Numbered from the stretch's first letter, positions 53,638-63,346 are shown. The stretch is 64,000 nt of DNA from Bradyrhizobium retamae (GCF_001440415.1 NZ_LLYA01000153.1:50785-114784); one strand, 5' to 3'. Program-made: numbers and translations. Notes: a model not told the origin generated them from the letters alone.

Positions 53638-54105
53638 GCTCAGGACAATCGCCGCCTGGGCGAACCATTCCGCCGATCAAGTGAGATCGTGCACTTTCTT
53701 GAGTGCTGTCCAATGTCGCAGATGGGTCATTGAACCAGCAAAACAGCCTCAGTGCGCGCACATCTGAGGCCGTTTGAGACCTCCCGCCGGGCATTGGGCA
53801 AAATGTCGACCGGTCGGTGGCTTGGCTTTCGGAGATAGGATCGCCGATTGCTGAGGACCAAGACCAGCGCAGGTGAATCGTTCCGTCCCAATCTGAAATA
53901 TCTAGCGTCCTGATCGCACCGCGGATGGCGCGCTGGCCCTGTTTTGACCCTTGAATCGCTCTGTAACCACTAATTCGGCAACCGAACACGAATTAACTGG
54001 CTATTTGGTTCGATCGGGATCCATATAGCTCCATCACCGCCGCATCACGGGCATCCACCGGTGACAGAGAGTGTTGCGCTCCCGCCATTCGAGGGGAGAC
54101 ATCAT
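53638..54105. other. gene-free region
   Basis: No gene, RNA or repeat is recognised in about 470 bases between two small ORFs. Confidence 0.35.
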
Positions 54106-54351
54106 ATGCCCCAATCTCAACGCATGTCGTCCGCCATTCCGCCGGTTGCATTTGGGCGCCCCGTCTGCCCGAAGTGCAAGGCCGAGATGATGCTCACCAG
54201 CATCGAGCCAGCACGCCCAGGCGTCGATTTGCATACGTTTGAATGTGCTGTCTGCAATCACGTAGCTACGGCCCTGGCCGCGTATGAAGATCCTATGAAG
54301 TCCAAGGCTCTTGGACGCTGGCTTCAAGGCGATTTGCACTCGCCGACGTAG
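54106..54351 (+). CDS. small zinc-ribbon-like protein
   Basis: An 81-residue protein with two Cys pairs, CPKC (GRPVCPKCKAEM) and CAVC (FECAVCNHV), about 28 residues apart, typical of a zinc ribbon. Between them is MLTSIEPARPGVDLHTF. There is a GGGGAGA site before ATG 54106. This form occurs repeatedly in Bradyrhizobium genomes; function unknown. Confidence 0.65.
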   Translation: MPQSQRMSSAIPPVAFGRPVCPKCKAEMMLTSIEPARPGVDLHTFECAVCNHVATALAAYEDPMKSKALGRWLQGDLHSPT

Positions 54352-54464
54352 TTAAGTGTAAACACAAAAGGGCAAATTAGGCCTCGAGCTCCCGGGAAAC
54401 TCCGATGCGACTTTCGACCCACCGACAAAAAATTGCGTAGTAAGCAAACGCAAAAGGAGAGGAA

Positions 54465-54662
54465 ATGAGGGATTACACATACGAACGTCAGGTGCCCACC
54501 GCGGCCTTGCATAAGGCACGAAAAGCCTTCAAGGAGGCGGACATCAAGGTAGCGATGGCCGAGTATGAACGCACCCAAAAGGCGTTCCATGCAAACCACG
54601 AGCGGTTAAAGGCGGAGCGATTGGCTCGCGACGCCGAAGCAGCGCGGAAGCTCAAAATCTGA
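54465..54662 (+). CDS. small helical hypothetical protein
   Basis: 65 residues, almost wholly charged helix (ALHKARKAFKEADIKVAMAE, NHERLKAERLARDAEAARKL). It has a very strong AAGGAGAGG site before ATG 54465. Its 3' end overlaps a small frame on the opposite strand. Function unknown. Confidence 0.6.
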   Translation: MRDYTYERQVPTAALHKARKAFKEADIKVAMAEYERTQKAFHANHERLKAERLARDAEAARKLKI

Positions 54663-54792
54663 TCGGAGGCTTTCGGTCAAATCTGAGTAGCTCCTCGAAC
54701 CTGTTAGGCTGAAATATCCTGCCGTACTCGTCGGTGATCTGCACCTGCCATCCGGCCCTAACTAGGGTGCTGGCGGTTGCGAAAGCTCGCAT
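54652..54792 (-). CDS. possible short protein or gene remnant (antisense overlap)
   Basis: A 46-residue frame, MRAFATASTLVRAGWQVQIT then DEYGRIFQPNRFEELLRFDR, ending 11 bases inside the preceding + strand gene. The frame is open upstream for another 25 codons (CEEGEWETVVASHVSP) without a start, so the 5' end may be lost. The residue mix and the DEYGRIFxPxRFEELLRFDRK block look like real protein. Confidence 0.4.
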   Translation of the reverse strand: MRAFATASTLVRAGWQVQITDEYGRIFQPNRFEELLRFDRKPPIRF

Positions 54793-55214
54793 TGGACTGA
54801 CGTGGCTCGCAACGACGGTTTCCCATTCTCCTTCCTCGCATGAATGCTGAATGTCCTCGCATCCTCAAAAGAGAAAAGCCGGCGGGCGTTATGCCGCTCT
54901 GCGGGACTATTAGCTACAACCACTGATGGCCCGGCACCGCCTGGTCATACGTTGGTCGGTATCTGCCCCTCAGCGAAAGCCAGCATAGATGCGTGCGCTC
55001 GACACCCCGTCCCTCTCACCATCGCGTCACTTTGACCGTGCGCCGGTCCCTTCCGGTCTTCCCCCAATAAGCGGACAATCCAGGAGCCGGTCGGCATGTC
55101 TCAAAGGTGCCAGATCCCGAGCTACGCCCCGTGTAGACGCGTAAACGACGGCCGGATTGAACTGCCAGGAGCGGAGGTTACGACGCTTTGCGTTAAGGGC
55201 CGAAAAATAGCTGA
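54793..55214. other. gene-free region with a dispersed repeat
   Basis: Contains the inverted repeat copy at 55016-55112. No gene is supported; the LigD fragment ends at its right edge. Confidence 0.4.
55016..55112 (-). repeat. dispersed repeat copy 2
   Basis: On the minus strand: GGCACCTTTGAGACATGCC, GTCCGCTTATTGGGGGAAGA then CCGGAAGGGACC, and GGTCAAAGTGACGCG. It borders the truncated LigD gene, so it may be connected with the truncation. Confidence 0.7.
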
Positions 55215-55700
55215 CTACGAGCGCCGTCCTATGCGCCAATCGCAGGCAAAGTGCGTTATAATAGCTTTAGGCAACTCGATATCGTTTTCGCCGAGGAGGT
55301 CTAACAGAAGTTTTTTGCGTTCGATCTGCGGCAGCCTGCGAAGATCGCCGTTCCGCCAGAGGAGATCGAATGCGTAGAAGACCAGTCGATCCTGTCTACC
55401 CGCGGCGAGTTCGGCTTGAAGTTCGGAAAAGCTTGTGCGGCCTTCGTGGACTACGACAACTTCTCCATCGATTATCGCTTGGCCGGGAATGTCGAGAGCG
55501 CCAGCAATGATGGAGAACCGTTTAGTCCAGTCCAGCCCGGTGCGGGTGTACACCTTCCTCCGTCCACTGGTTACGTGAACCTGCACACGGTAGCCGTCAT
55601 ACTTGATTTCATGGAGCCACTGGTCGCCCTTCGGCGCCTTGGTCTTCAGGGTGGCAAGCTGGGGTTTAATGAACCCCGGCATCTCAATATGCTTTGACAC
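55215..55700 (-). pseudogene. ATP-dependent DNA ligase (LigD-type) N-terminal fragment
   Basis: 161 residues of the adenylation domain of an ATP-dependent ligase. It contains WLHEIKYDGYRVQVHV with nucleotidyl-acceptor Lys33, VYTRTGLDWTKRF, IIDGEVVVVHEGRTSFSELQ and LVFYAFDLLW. It ends after ENDIELPKAIITHFACDW. Motifs IV-VI, the OB-fold and any polymerase/nuclease modules are missing. Three normal motifs but no C-terminus make it inactive; it ends close to a dispersed repeat. Confidence 0.82.
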
Positions 55701-55917
55701 TCAGGAAACTCACAAAAGCCCGCCGCCCTTTGGAGGGCAACGGCGAGCATTTTACTTGGTCGGGAAAATTCGGAACAATCTGGGGACGTGATGGCACGTG
55801 CCACTACCGAGGCTGGGCGAGCCTTCGACCGCGCGGCGATCGATCGACCACTATCGCATGTCCGCTTTTGAGCCAAGAAGCTGACATCCGCCGCGTTATT
55901 GACCATGTCCGCCTTGG

Positions 55918-57441
55918 GCCGATTGTGTTGAAGAAGTCGGCGCCTTAGCTGTTCTGGGTGGCGCGAGGAGACAGGCGCGCGGGAGCTTGTTTGCTATCAG
56001 GCCGGCATCGGGGCGGATAGCGGGACCAGCTTTGCCAGCTTTCGGAGGTTCTGGGCGGTGGCAGCCAGCAGGAACTCGTCTTGAGCACCAAATGGACCTC
56101 TCAGCCTGAGCCGATCGAGACGTAGGATGCGCTTGAGATGTGCGAACAGCATTTCGATCTTCTTACGTTCACGCCGCGACGTCACATAGGTCTCGGTCTT
56201 GGCGATGTCGCGCGCAACGTCTCGGGCGTTCTCGTAAATTGAACGCGGGACCTTGCGGGCGGGCATCTTCGGACAACAACGCGGCTTAAGCTCGCAGGCG
56301 TCGCAGTCGTGTTTGCTGGCGCGATAGAGCAGCGTTGCTCCATCATTCACCAGAGTGCCGGTGGAGGTCAGCACCTTGCCGGCTGGACAGACGTAGACAT
56401 CGGCTTCCTGATTGTAGCTAAAGTCCCCGCGCGAGAACGTCCCATCGTCGCGGGCCGACTTGTCGAACACCGGAATGTGCGGCTCGATCGCGCGCTCGTT
56501 GACCAGCCACCCCAGCATCTCGGCTGACCCGTAGGCACTGTCAGCGGCCAGGCGTTCGGGACAGAGCCCGAGGCAATCTTCAGTGCGCTCAATCATGGTG
56601 CGTGCCGCACCGACCTCGGCCTGCCGGATAGCTCGCGTCGCCTCGACATCGACGATGATCGCCGCCTTCAGGTCGATCAGGTAGTTGTCGGCGTAGGCAA
56701 AGAACGCATGCCCTTTGTGAGCGCCGGTCCATTGTGCGGCCGGATCCGACTTGGAGATGAACTTCGGTATCGTCTCGCTGGCTGCGCCCCAGGCAGCTTC
56801 ATCCAGGGTATCGAGATATTCCCGGACGGATCGGCGCGTCCTGGCAATGGCCTCCCAGTCAACATCATCAGACCCGGCGGCAGAGCGCTGCTTGTTGGAA
56901 TCGGCAGCAATCAGGCTGGCATCGACAGCGAAGGCCGTCCCATCCACCAACCCTTCTGACATGCAGCGTCGGACCACAGTCTCGAACAGCTTGCGCAGCA
57001 GATCGCAATCGCGGAAGCGGCCATGCCTATTCTTGGAGAAGGTCGAGTGCTCTGGCACCTCGCCGTCGAGCCCGAGCCGACAGAACCAGCGGTAAGCGAG
57101 GTTCAGGTGAACCTCCTCGCACAACCGACGTTCGGAACGAATGCCGTAGCAATAGCCAACCAGCAACATCCGGACCAGCAGTTCGGGATCAATCGAAGGC
57201 CGGCCAGTAGAGCTGTAAAATGGCGCCAAGTGGCTCCGAACATCCGACAAATCGACGAAACGGTCGATCGATCTTAGCAAGTGGGCGGCCGGAACGTGTC
57301 GCTCAAGTGAGAACTCGTAGAACAGCGCCGCCTGATCAACCTGCCGCGGACCCATCATCGCTTCCGGTCTCCCGCCCACGAGACCCAATGAATCAGCGAA
57401 CTCCTTCCGCTTCAATAGGAGAGTTTTTCAACACAATCGGC
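55918..57441. mobile_element. IS1182-type insertion sequence, complete
   Basis: About 1.52 kb bounded by imperfect inverted repeats. The left end reads GCCGATTGTGTTGAAGAAGT and the right end, read inward, GCCGATTGTGTTGAAAAACT (18 of 20 identical). Contains one transposase gene on the minus strand. I see no clear target duplication (left flank TTGG, right flank ACTT). Confidence 0.85.
55997..57415 (-). CDS. IS1182-family transposase
   Basis: A 472-residue DDE transposase. The N-terminal region has LLRSIDRFVDLSDVRSHLAP, GRPSIDPELLVRMLLVGYCY and RRLCEEVHLNLAYRWFCRL. DDE acids lie in AFAVDASLIAAD, RLAADSAYGSAEM and ERKKIEMLFAHLKRIL. A Cys cluster (CDACELKPRCCPK) is typical of the group. Full-length and without breaks, so possibly active. 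The ATG at 57415 or a Met about 20 codons later (MMGPRQVDQ) could be used. Confidence 0.92.
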   Translation of the reverse strand: MKRKEFADSLGLVGGRPEAMMGPRQVDQAALFYEFSLERHVPAAHLLRSIDRFVDLSDVRSHLAPFYSSTGRPSIDPELLVRMLLVGYCYGIRSERRLCEEVHLNLAYRWFCRLGLDGEVPEHSTFSKNRHGRFRDCDLLRKLFETVVRRCMSEGLVDGTAFAVDASLIAADSNKQRSAAGSDDVDWEAIARTRRSVREYLDTLDEAAWGAASETIPKFISKSDPAAQWTGAHKGHAFFAYADNYLIDLKAAIIVDVEATRAIRQAEVGAARTMIERTEDCLGLCPERLAADSAYGSAEMLGWLVNERAIEPHIPVFDKSARDDGTFSRGDFSYNQEADVYVCPAGKVLTSTGTLVNDGATLLYRASKHDCDACELKPRCCPKMPARKVPRSIYENARDVARDIAKTETYVTSRRERKKIEMLFAHLKRILRLDRLRLRGPFGAQDEFLLAATAQNLRKLAKLVPLSAPMPA

Positions 57442-57585
57442 ACTTTTCGGACCAAAGCCACCAGCCTGATAATGTCCGTTCACAGGGGCGGAGCGGACTT
57501 CGTCGACGCGAGCGCTGACTTGCGAGAATGACCCCGTAGCGGACATCGCTGATTTTGGCGAATGTCACCTTTCGATCTCCAACAC

Positions 57586-58500
57586 TCATTTCTGATTTGC
57601 GGCAGCCTTCGCTTTCTGCACCCGGATCAGGAAATTGCGGACGACGGCCGCTGAATCGTTGCGGCGCGAAACAATATTGATTGGCGCCGTCGGCCGTACA
57701 GGGCCCTTTAGCTGACGGAAAACGATCCCCTCCATGTCCATTCGGCTGACAGAGAAGGGCACCACGCATATGCCAAACCCTGCGGCTACCAAATTCAGCG
57801 CTGACGTAATCCGGGGGGCCTCCTGTCCAATCGTGGGAGAAAAGCCGGCCTGTCGGCACGCGGCGTTTGTTGCTTCGAAGAACGCCGGACCTGTCTGGCG
57901 AGCGAAGATGATGAAGCTTTCCCGCTCCAGATCCCGCAACGCTATGGCTTTTGTGACGCAAGCAAGCCTGTGTCCGGTGGGCAGCGCGACGATCATCGGC
58001 TCAGTCAGCAAACGTCTGACGGAAAGCCAACCTTCCTCGTACCTCTCCGCCCGCAAGAAGGCCACATCGATGCTTTCGTCCCGCAGGCCCTTGATCAGAT
58101 CAGCTGGCAATCGCTCCTCCAAGGTTAGCCTGACCTGCGGAAATTCGTCACGGAAGGAGCGAATTGACAGTGGCACGATGGGATGAAACACGCTTGTTGG
58201 TGTGGCGCCAACGCAGAGACGCCCGGTTTGCCCCCGCGCAGCGCGTCGTACCGCCTCAAAGGCACCCTCGTGCTGGCTGAGCAGCGACCGCGCAATTTCT
58301 AGGAAAACTCGTCCCTCTCGAGTCAACTCAACACCGCGCGCACGTCTCAGGAAGAGGCGTGCACCAAGCTTGTCCTCGATGAGGCGGATACGTTGACTGA
58401 GCGGCGGCTGCTGCATGCCGAGCTTCTCGGCCGCCCGTGTGATGTGACCTTCCTCGGCCACGGCCACGAAGTAGCGGAAGTGTCTGATTTCCAATGTCAT
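57586..58500 (-). CDS. LysR-family transcriptional regulator
   Basis: A 304-residue regulator. The HTH (residues 1-62) is LEIRHFRYFVAVAEEGHITRAAEKLGMQQPPLSQRIRLIEDKLGARLF. The effector domain runs to residue 295, with the TPTSVFHPIVPLSIRSF and AAGFGICVVPFSVSR segments of the aromatic-degradation (BenM/CatR-like) branch. It is divergent from the VOC gene at 58639 and probably activates it in response to an aromatic compound. Confidence 0.9.
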   Translation of the reverse strand: MTLEIRHFRYFVAVAEEGHITRAAEKLGMQQPPLSQRIRLIEDKLGARLFLRRARGVELTREGRVFLEIARSLLSQHEGAFEAVRRAARGQTGRLCVGATPTSVFHPIVPLSIRSFRDEFPQVRLTLEERLPADLIKGLRDESIDVAFLRAERYEEGWLSVRRLLTEPMIVALPTGHRLACVTKAIALRDLERESFIIFARQTGPAFFEATNAACRQAGFSPTIGQEAPRITSALNLVAAGFGICVVPFSVSRMDMEGIVFRQLKGPVRPTAPINIVSRRNDSAAVVRNFLIRVQKAKAAANQK

Positions 58501-58638
58501 ATCACTGCCGATATAGCTTTTAGCAATAATATATCATACCTCATTTCGATCTGCGGCAGTATGTTTTTGCCAGTAGCGAAAGCCTGTTCTTCGCAATCTA
58601 TGTCGCAGCCCTCCTCGGGCCAGCTAGGGGAGTGATCC

Positions 58639-59223
58639 ATGGTCGCACCAAGCAAGTTCGCTCACGTCGTCTTAAACACCCACCGTTTCGAGGAGATGAT
58701 CGACTGGTACGCAAGGGTGTTCGAGGCGCGAGTGCAGCACCGCGACAACCGATTGGCCTTCCTGACCTATGACGACGAGCACCACCGCTTCGCCTTCGTT
58801 AACCTCGGTCCTGCAAGAGAGGGCGCGGACGAACGGCCTGCGACGGCAACCGGCCTCAATCACCTCGGCTACGCCTGGCACAACCTCAACGAACTGATGG
58901 ACACCTATGCCAGGCTGAAAAGCCAGGGCATCATGCCGTCGCGCCCGGTCCGTCATGGGCCGACGTTATCGCTCTATTATCGTGATCCGGACCACAACGG
59001 GCTGGAGTTCCAGGTAGATCTGTTGGAGGCAGAGGAAGCCAACAGATTCATGAGAGGGCCTGCCTTCGCCGCCAATCCAATCGGCGAGCCTTTCGATCCG
59101 GATGCTCTGGCGACGCGACTTGCACAGGACAAGCCGATTAACGACCTCATCTTTCGCTCGGACCAAGCCCAAAGCAAAGCTACGTCGGGTGTCCACGATC
59201 CATTGCCAAGCGAACATCGCTAA
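58639..59223 (+). CDS. VOC extradiol-dioxygenase-like protein
   Basis: A 194-residue single-module VOC protein of the type I extradiol dioxygenase group. Metal-ligand-type residues are His9 (KFAHVVLNT), His75 (GLNHLGYAW) and Glu123 (NGLEFQVDL). YYRDPDHNG precedes the Glu as in BphC-type enzymes. The C-terminus adds a 50-residue extension (NRFMRGPAFAANPIGEPFDP). It is divergent from the LysR gene, with a 138-base gap that should hold the shared promoter. A catechol-cleaving role is inferred. Confidence 0.82.
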   Translation: MVAPSKFAHVVLNTHRFEEMIDWYARVFEARVQHRDNRLAFLTYDDEHHRFAFVNLGPAREGADERPATATGLNHLGYAWHNLNELMDTYARLKSQGIMPSRPVRHGPTLSLYYRDPDHNGLEFQVDLLEAEEANRFMRGPAFAANPIGEPFDPDALATRLAQDKPINDLIFRSDQAQSKATSGVHDPLPSEHR

Positions 59224-59243
59224 CTCCTGCCGTCACGTCCGCC

Positions 59244-59349
59244 GGCACCTTTGCGACATGCCGGCCGGCGGGCGGAGTGTCCGCTTATCGGGTTGAACCA
59301 GAAGTCGCCGTTCGATAGTCGAAACGACGCGAATGACCCGGAGCGGACG
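59244..59349 (+). repeat. dispersed repeat copy 3
   Basis: GGCACCTTTGCGACATGCC, GTCCGCTTATCGGG, ACCAGAAGTCG, GTCGAAACGACGCGAATGAC then CCGGAGCGGACGT. Direct orientation, between the VOC and metallo-hydrolase genes. Confidence 0.7.
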
Positions 59350-59389
59350 TGTTTCGTTTTCGGCGAACGCCGCGACGACTTGAAAGCCT

Positions 59390-60352
59390 CTACTGCTTAG
59401 GAAGGGATGGCCGCCGCACGATAACGTCCTTACCTACTTCGATCACCATCAGATCTTCCCCGACTTCCAATGGGCCACTGTAAGTTTTGCGCGTTGGCGG
59501 CACTAGATCATCGGCGGTGGCGGTGGGTAAAACTATGTGTGAGTAAACTGCCAGCCGCGGTTTTGTTCTTTCAAAAACTTCTCCTGCCTGTTCAGGAGTA
59601 ACATGATGTGCGACTATTGACTTTGCCCGCTCCGGATTGACCCCCGCACGTTGAAAGCTCTCTGGGGACGCGACCTCGTGCACCAGTAAATCTACGCCCT
59701 GGGCCGCGCGTACGAGGTCTTCCGACGTCCGGGTATCTCCAGACAAAACAACCGAGCGGCCTTCATAGTCGATACGATACCCGTAGGCTGGTTCGACCGG
59801 TGCATGGTCGACTTTGATCGCCGTTATCTTCAGGCCATTCTGTTCGAAGACAACGCCGGAGTTGATTTCGTGGGTGTTGATCACCGCACCCTCGGGGCGC
59901 GCCTTATCGTCCGAAATTCTGAAGCGGATATCAAACTCAAACGCTTGTACCAGGTGAGACACCATATTTCCGGTTCCTGGTGGTCCCCACACATCCAGCG
60001 GCCGGTTTCGGCCAGCCCCAACTAGCCAACCAGTTAGCCAGACATCCGGAAATCCAACGACATGGTCGGAGTGAAGATGGGTAAAAAAGACCCCATCGAC
60101 GTCCTGCCATCTGACTTTGATTTGCGCGATACGCTGTATCGCGCCACGGCCAGCATCGAAGAGAAATTTCTTGTCGGCTGCCTCGACCAATATGCTCGGG
60201 CCGAAGCGGTTCATCACAGGAGGAGGATTTCCTGTGCCAAGCAAAGTTACGCGTATTTCCTGGCAGTATGCGGTGCCCGAAACGATGGTCAATGCGAGGC
60301 CTGAAATGAATAACGCCCTGCTTAGCTGAGTTAAAACGCGTTTGGTAAACAT
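59390..60352 (-). CDS. exported MBL-fold metallohydrolase
   Basis: A 320-residue protein with a signal peptide (LSRALFISGLALTIVSGTAYC). The metallo-beta-lactamase fold has FFTHLHSDHVVGF (HxHxDH), VLSGDT (later Asp) and VAHHVTP / YSHIVLP (distal His). The sequence IRVTLLGTGNPPP at the mature start places it near the RNase Z/arylsulfatase-like branch, but a periplasmic location excludes tRNA processing. ATG 60352 is chosen over longer in-frame starts because it has GAGGAG 8 bases upstream and begins the signal peptide. Substrate unknown. Confidence 0.85.
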   Translation of the reverse strand: MFTKRVLTQLSRALFISGLALTIVSGTAYCQEIRVTLLGTGNPPPVMNRFGPSILVEAADKKFLFDAGRGAIQRIAQIKVRWQDVDGVFFTHLHSDHVVGFPDVWLTGWLVGAGRNRPLDVWGPPGTGNMVSHLVQAFEFDIRFRISDDKARPEGAVINTHEINSGVVFEQNGLKITAIKVDHAPVEPAYGYRIDYEGRSVVLSGDTRTSEDLVRAAQGVDLLVHEVASPESFQRAGVNPERAKSIVAHHVTPEQAGEVFERTKPRLAVYSHIVLPTATADDLVPPTRKTYSGPLEVGEDLMVIEVGKDVIVRRPSLPKQ

Positions 60353-60629
60353 TTGAGCGCTCCTCATGGAGAGCTGGAAATTGTTCTGAACTAACCTTGG
60401 CCGCAATACAGGCCGTCTACTATGCATTTTCAGCTGGGCAATTACAATTGTTAGTTGTCCCGGCTCCTTGCAAAGTCGGGTGAGGTCGGTTTTTAGGGAA
60501 TAATCTTCCAGAAACTCTTTGTTGGCAGCATCTCGCATGGACTTCTTACTCCTTCCGAAAGAAGAGCGAAGCTAATCTTGCGCGTCTACCGCCTTAAACA
60601 GGAAGTATCCACAAATACGATCTCGCAAG

Positions 60630-61547
60630 TCAGTGATGGACGAGTGCTGCCTCCGCAGGTGCGGCTTTATGGGACCCCACGAATACAAAACGGGATGCCA
60701 CGGAAATCTCTGCGTCAGCGCGGCCATCTTGGCCGATGAGGATTAGTCCCGCTCCGCCATTGGCTACAGTTAATATGACCGGCTCGCCTTCCCATGTTTT
60801 GATCGGCTCCATTCCGATAATGAGAAATTCACCGATCGGCTGATCCAGGTATTGAAGCCTCAGGTGCGGAGCGATCTCCGCTGCCGCAAGACCAAAACCT
60901 AGCTGTTGAGCGCGGGCATAAATTTGCCCCAGCGACGCAGTCTCGGTCTGAAAGCCGAGTTCGGCCGCCGATACCGTAAAGAGCTCCAGGTCCGTTTTCG
61001 TGAGGCTGAGGGTAAACGCCGGTCGAGCAAGAATTTCCCGAGCCGAGCCTCCGGTACCACAACCTACTGCGTGCAACGCGTTACGAAGAGCAAACGAATC
61101 TGAAAACGTCCCCACTGTAATCTTCTTCCACACCGGAACATCGACGGCGGATCTGACTAGAGCCTGCGGCATAACAGGTGAGGACGTCTTCTTGAGCCTC
61201 AGCTGCTTTTGCAAACCATCCCTCGCCGTGCATTGAGCTCGGGTCTCGCTCGCGAACACGAGGCTGCATGTGCAGAGCAGCATAAGGACGATAGCGCCAT
61301 GCCATCCTGTCGAATGACGTGGTGTTGTGGCATCTCGCCTCCAGCGATTCGAAGTGACGTAGTCGATGTCGCCGGGGGTGATACCAATATCCGTTAGCTC
61401 CCGTTCGCTCAGGTGGCACAATTCAGTGCGCAGCCTCTCGCGCTTGCGCCACTTTTGAAATGCATCCCAATATACTTCCAAGGGGCTGAAGACTTGCCGC
61501 TTTGCGGTTGCCTGTCCCAGCTCGGTGGCTCCATGGATCGTGCTCAT
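60630..61547 (-). CDS. DUF1127 domain fused to an exported beta-rich domain
   Basis: A 305-residue fusion. Residues 24-66 form a DUF1127 domain (VYWDAFQKWRKRERLRTELC, LSERELTDIGITPGDIDYV). Residues 83-100 are hydrophobic (GAIVLMLLCTCSLVFAS), followed by AQC. Residues 130-300 form a domain with KKITVGTFSDSFALRNALHA, VSAAELGFQTETASLGQIY and RLQYLDQPIGEFLIIGMEPI, a conserved hypothetical pattern also seen in cytosolic contexts. The membrane segment would leave DUF1127 in the cytoplasm and the large domain outside. Function unknown. Confidence 0.75.
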   Translation of the reverse strand: MSTIHGATELGQATAKRQVFSPLEVYWDAFQKWRKRERLRTELCHLSERELTDIGITPGDIDYVTSNRWRRDATTPRHSTGWHGAIVLMLLCTCSLVFASETRAQCTARDGLQKQLRLKKTSSPVMPQALVRSAVDVPVWKKITVGTFSDSFALRNALHAVGCGTGGSAREILARPAFTLSLTKTDLELFTVSAAELGFQTETASLGQIYARAQQLGFGLAAAEIAPHLRLQYLDQPIGEFLIIGMEPIKTWEGEPVILTVANGGAGLILIGQDGRADAEISVASRFVFVGSHKAAPAEAALVHH

Positions 61548-61710
61548 TGCGGTGTTTCCGGGGGGATTGTTTCACCCGGACGAGAATGCCAAGACATGCG
61601 CTGGCGCGCCTAACCGGTGGCTTACATTTTCCTCACCGGCAGCTTATTCTTTGCACCAGCGGCGGGAGACGCCCTTTTGATGAGCGAATATCACGAGGGA
61701 GAATGAAAGC

Positions 61711-63277
61711 TTGCGTTATCTCTTTGAGGATTACGCATTGGATACCGACCGGCGCGAACTGCACCGCGGAACGGACGTGATCGTCGTCACACCCCAAGTG
61801 TTCGATCTGCTTGTTTACCTGATCTGCAACAGAGAGCGCGTCGTCAGCAAGGACGACCTCGTGAGCGCCATCTGGAAGGGACGCATCGTCTCTGATGCGG
61901 CCCTGACAACCCGCCTGAATGTCGCCCGGAGCGCGATCGGCGATTCCGGCGAGAAACAGCGCCTTATCAGGACATTGCCACGAAAGGGCTTTCGCTTCGT
62001 CGGTACGGTGCACGAAGGGGATAGGCCTTCTGGTGCTGCGGTCGTCTCAGACAGCCGCGTCGAATCGTTGAAACCCGCACTCGCGCTCCCCGACAAGCCC
62101 TCGATCGCGGTTCTGCCGTTCGAGAACATGAGCGGCGATCCCGAGCAGGAGTATTTTGCGGACGGAATAGTCGAGGAGATCACCACCGCGCTTTCCCGGT
62201 TCAAATGGATTTTCGTGATCGCGCGCAATTCGAGCTTCTCTTTCAAAGGCAAAGCCGTCGATATCAAGGAGGTCGGGCGCAGGCTTGGTGTGCGCTATGT
62301 TCTAGAGGGGTCTGTGCGCAAGGCTTCGGGGAAGGGTTCGGATTACAGGACAGTTGATTGATGCGGTGACGGGCACGCACATTTGGGCGGACAGGTTCGA
62401 GCGTGACCTGACGGACGTTTTTGCTCTACAGGACGACGTGACGGTCGCCGTCGTCTCAGCCATTCAGCCAAAATTGTTTCAAACAGAAATTGCAGTGGCG
62501 ACGCGGCGGCGACCGGATAGCCTCACCGCCTATGATTTCCTTCTTCGAGCCATGCCGCAGTACTACCTATCGACCCGCGAAGGGTTTGCCGAGGCGATCA
62601 GGCTGGCTCATCACGCTTTGGAGCTAGACCCTCAGTTCGGCTTTCTCGCTGCTCTGGCAGGCGACTGTCACATGCGAAATGTCCTTTGGGGCTTTTCCAC
62701 CGATCCTCAATTCGAGCGCAAAGAAGCAGTTCGGCTTCTTCGTTTGGCATTGAGCGCCGACACTGATGATCCAGAAACGTTGGCATTGGCCAGCGCAATA
62801 ACCGTGTTCATGGTCGGCGATTGTGAAAGTGCAATTGAAATGGCTGACCGGGCGGTCGCACTCAACCCCAATTCATTTCTGGCATGGGGCAACAGAGGCT
62901 GGGCCTATAGAATTGCGGGACTGCAGGAAGAAGCGGTCAGGAGCTTTGAGCGCGCCATTCGCGTGAGCCCGAGAGACCCGCTGCTATATCGAGTGCTTGT
63001 TGGCATAGGGTCCGCCTTTATCGAGCTTCGTCGCTTTGACGAGGCCATCGTCGCGGGGAAGAAAGCCCAGCGTCAGAACATCTCCTTTCCGTCAACTTAT
63101 CGCTGTCTCGCGTCAGCGTTCGCCCATCTCGGACGTGAGGCCGAGGCGAGTGAGGCGGTGGCGCGGCTGCTTGAGGTCGATCCCGCCTTTACGATATCCG
63201 GGTGGATCGCTCGGGGTTGGCCAATAAGCGCGAAGCTATTGACGGAGGGCCTTCGGAAAGCGGGGTTGCCCGAATAA
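61711..63277 (+). pseudogene. winged-helix/TPR (CadC-like) regulator, split by a frameshift
   Basis: Two frames make one protein of about 520 residues. The first (61711-62361) has an OmpR-type winged helix (FEDYALDTDRRELHRG, VTPQVFDLLVYLICNRERVV, RTLPRKGFRFVG), then PSIAVLPFENMSGDPEQEYF, a periplasmic-type or adenylate-cyclase-associated segment, to VRKASGKG. The second (62354-63277) continues VRITGQLIDAVTGTHIWADR-type sequence and TPR repeats (AIEMADRAVALNPNSFLAWG). The shift lies in aaggg near 62335: one extra G. The downstream piece could be translated from ATG 62361 by coupling. Confidence 0.8.
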
Positions 63278-63346
63278 GCCCGCGCCGCTCGCGCTGATAG
63301 GTGATCGGATAGACCCCTTTTTACTGCGGTGCACGAGCCTGGATTT

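Noticed and set aside
59390..60352. tRNA-processing RNase Z
   Set aside because: The fold matches, but a clear signal peptide places the enzyme outside the cytoplasm.
62354..63277. Second half of the TPR regulator as an independent gene
   Set aside because: Its sequence continues the first half in register apart from one base, so one split gene is the better explanation.
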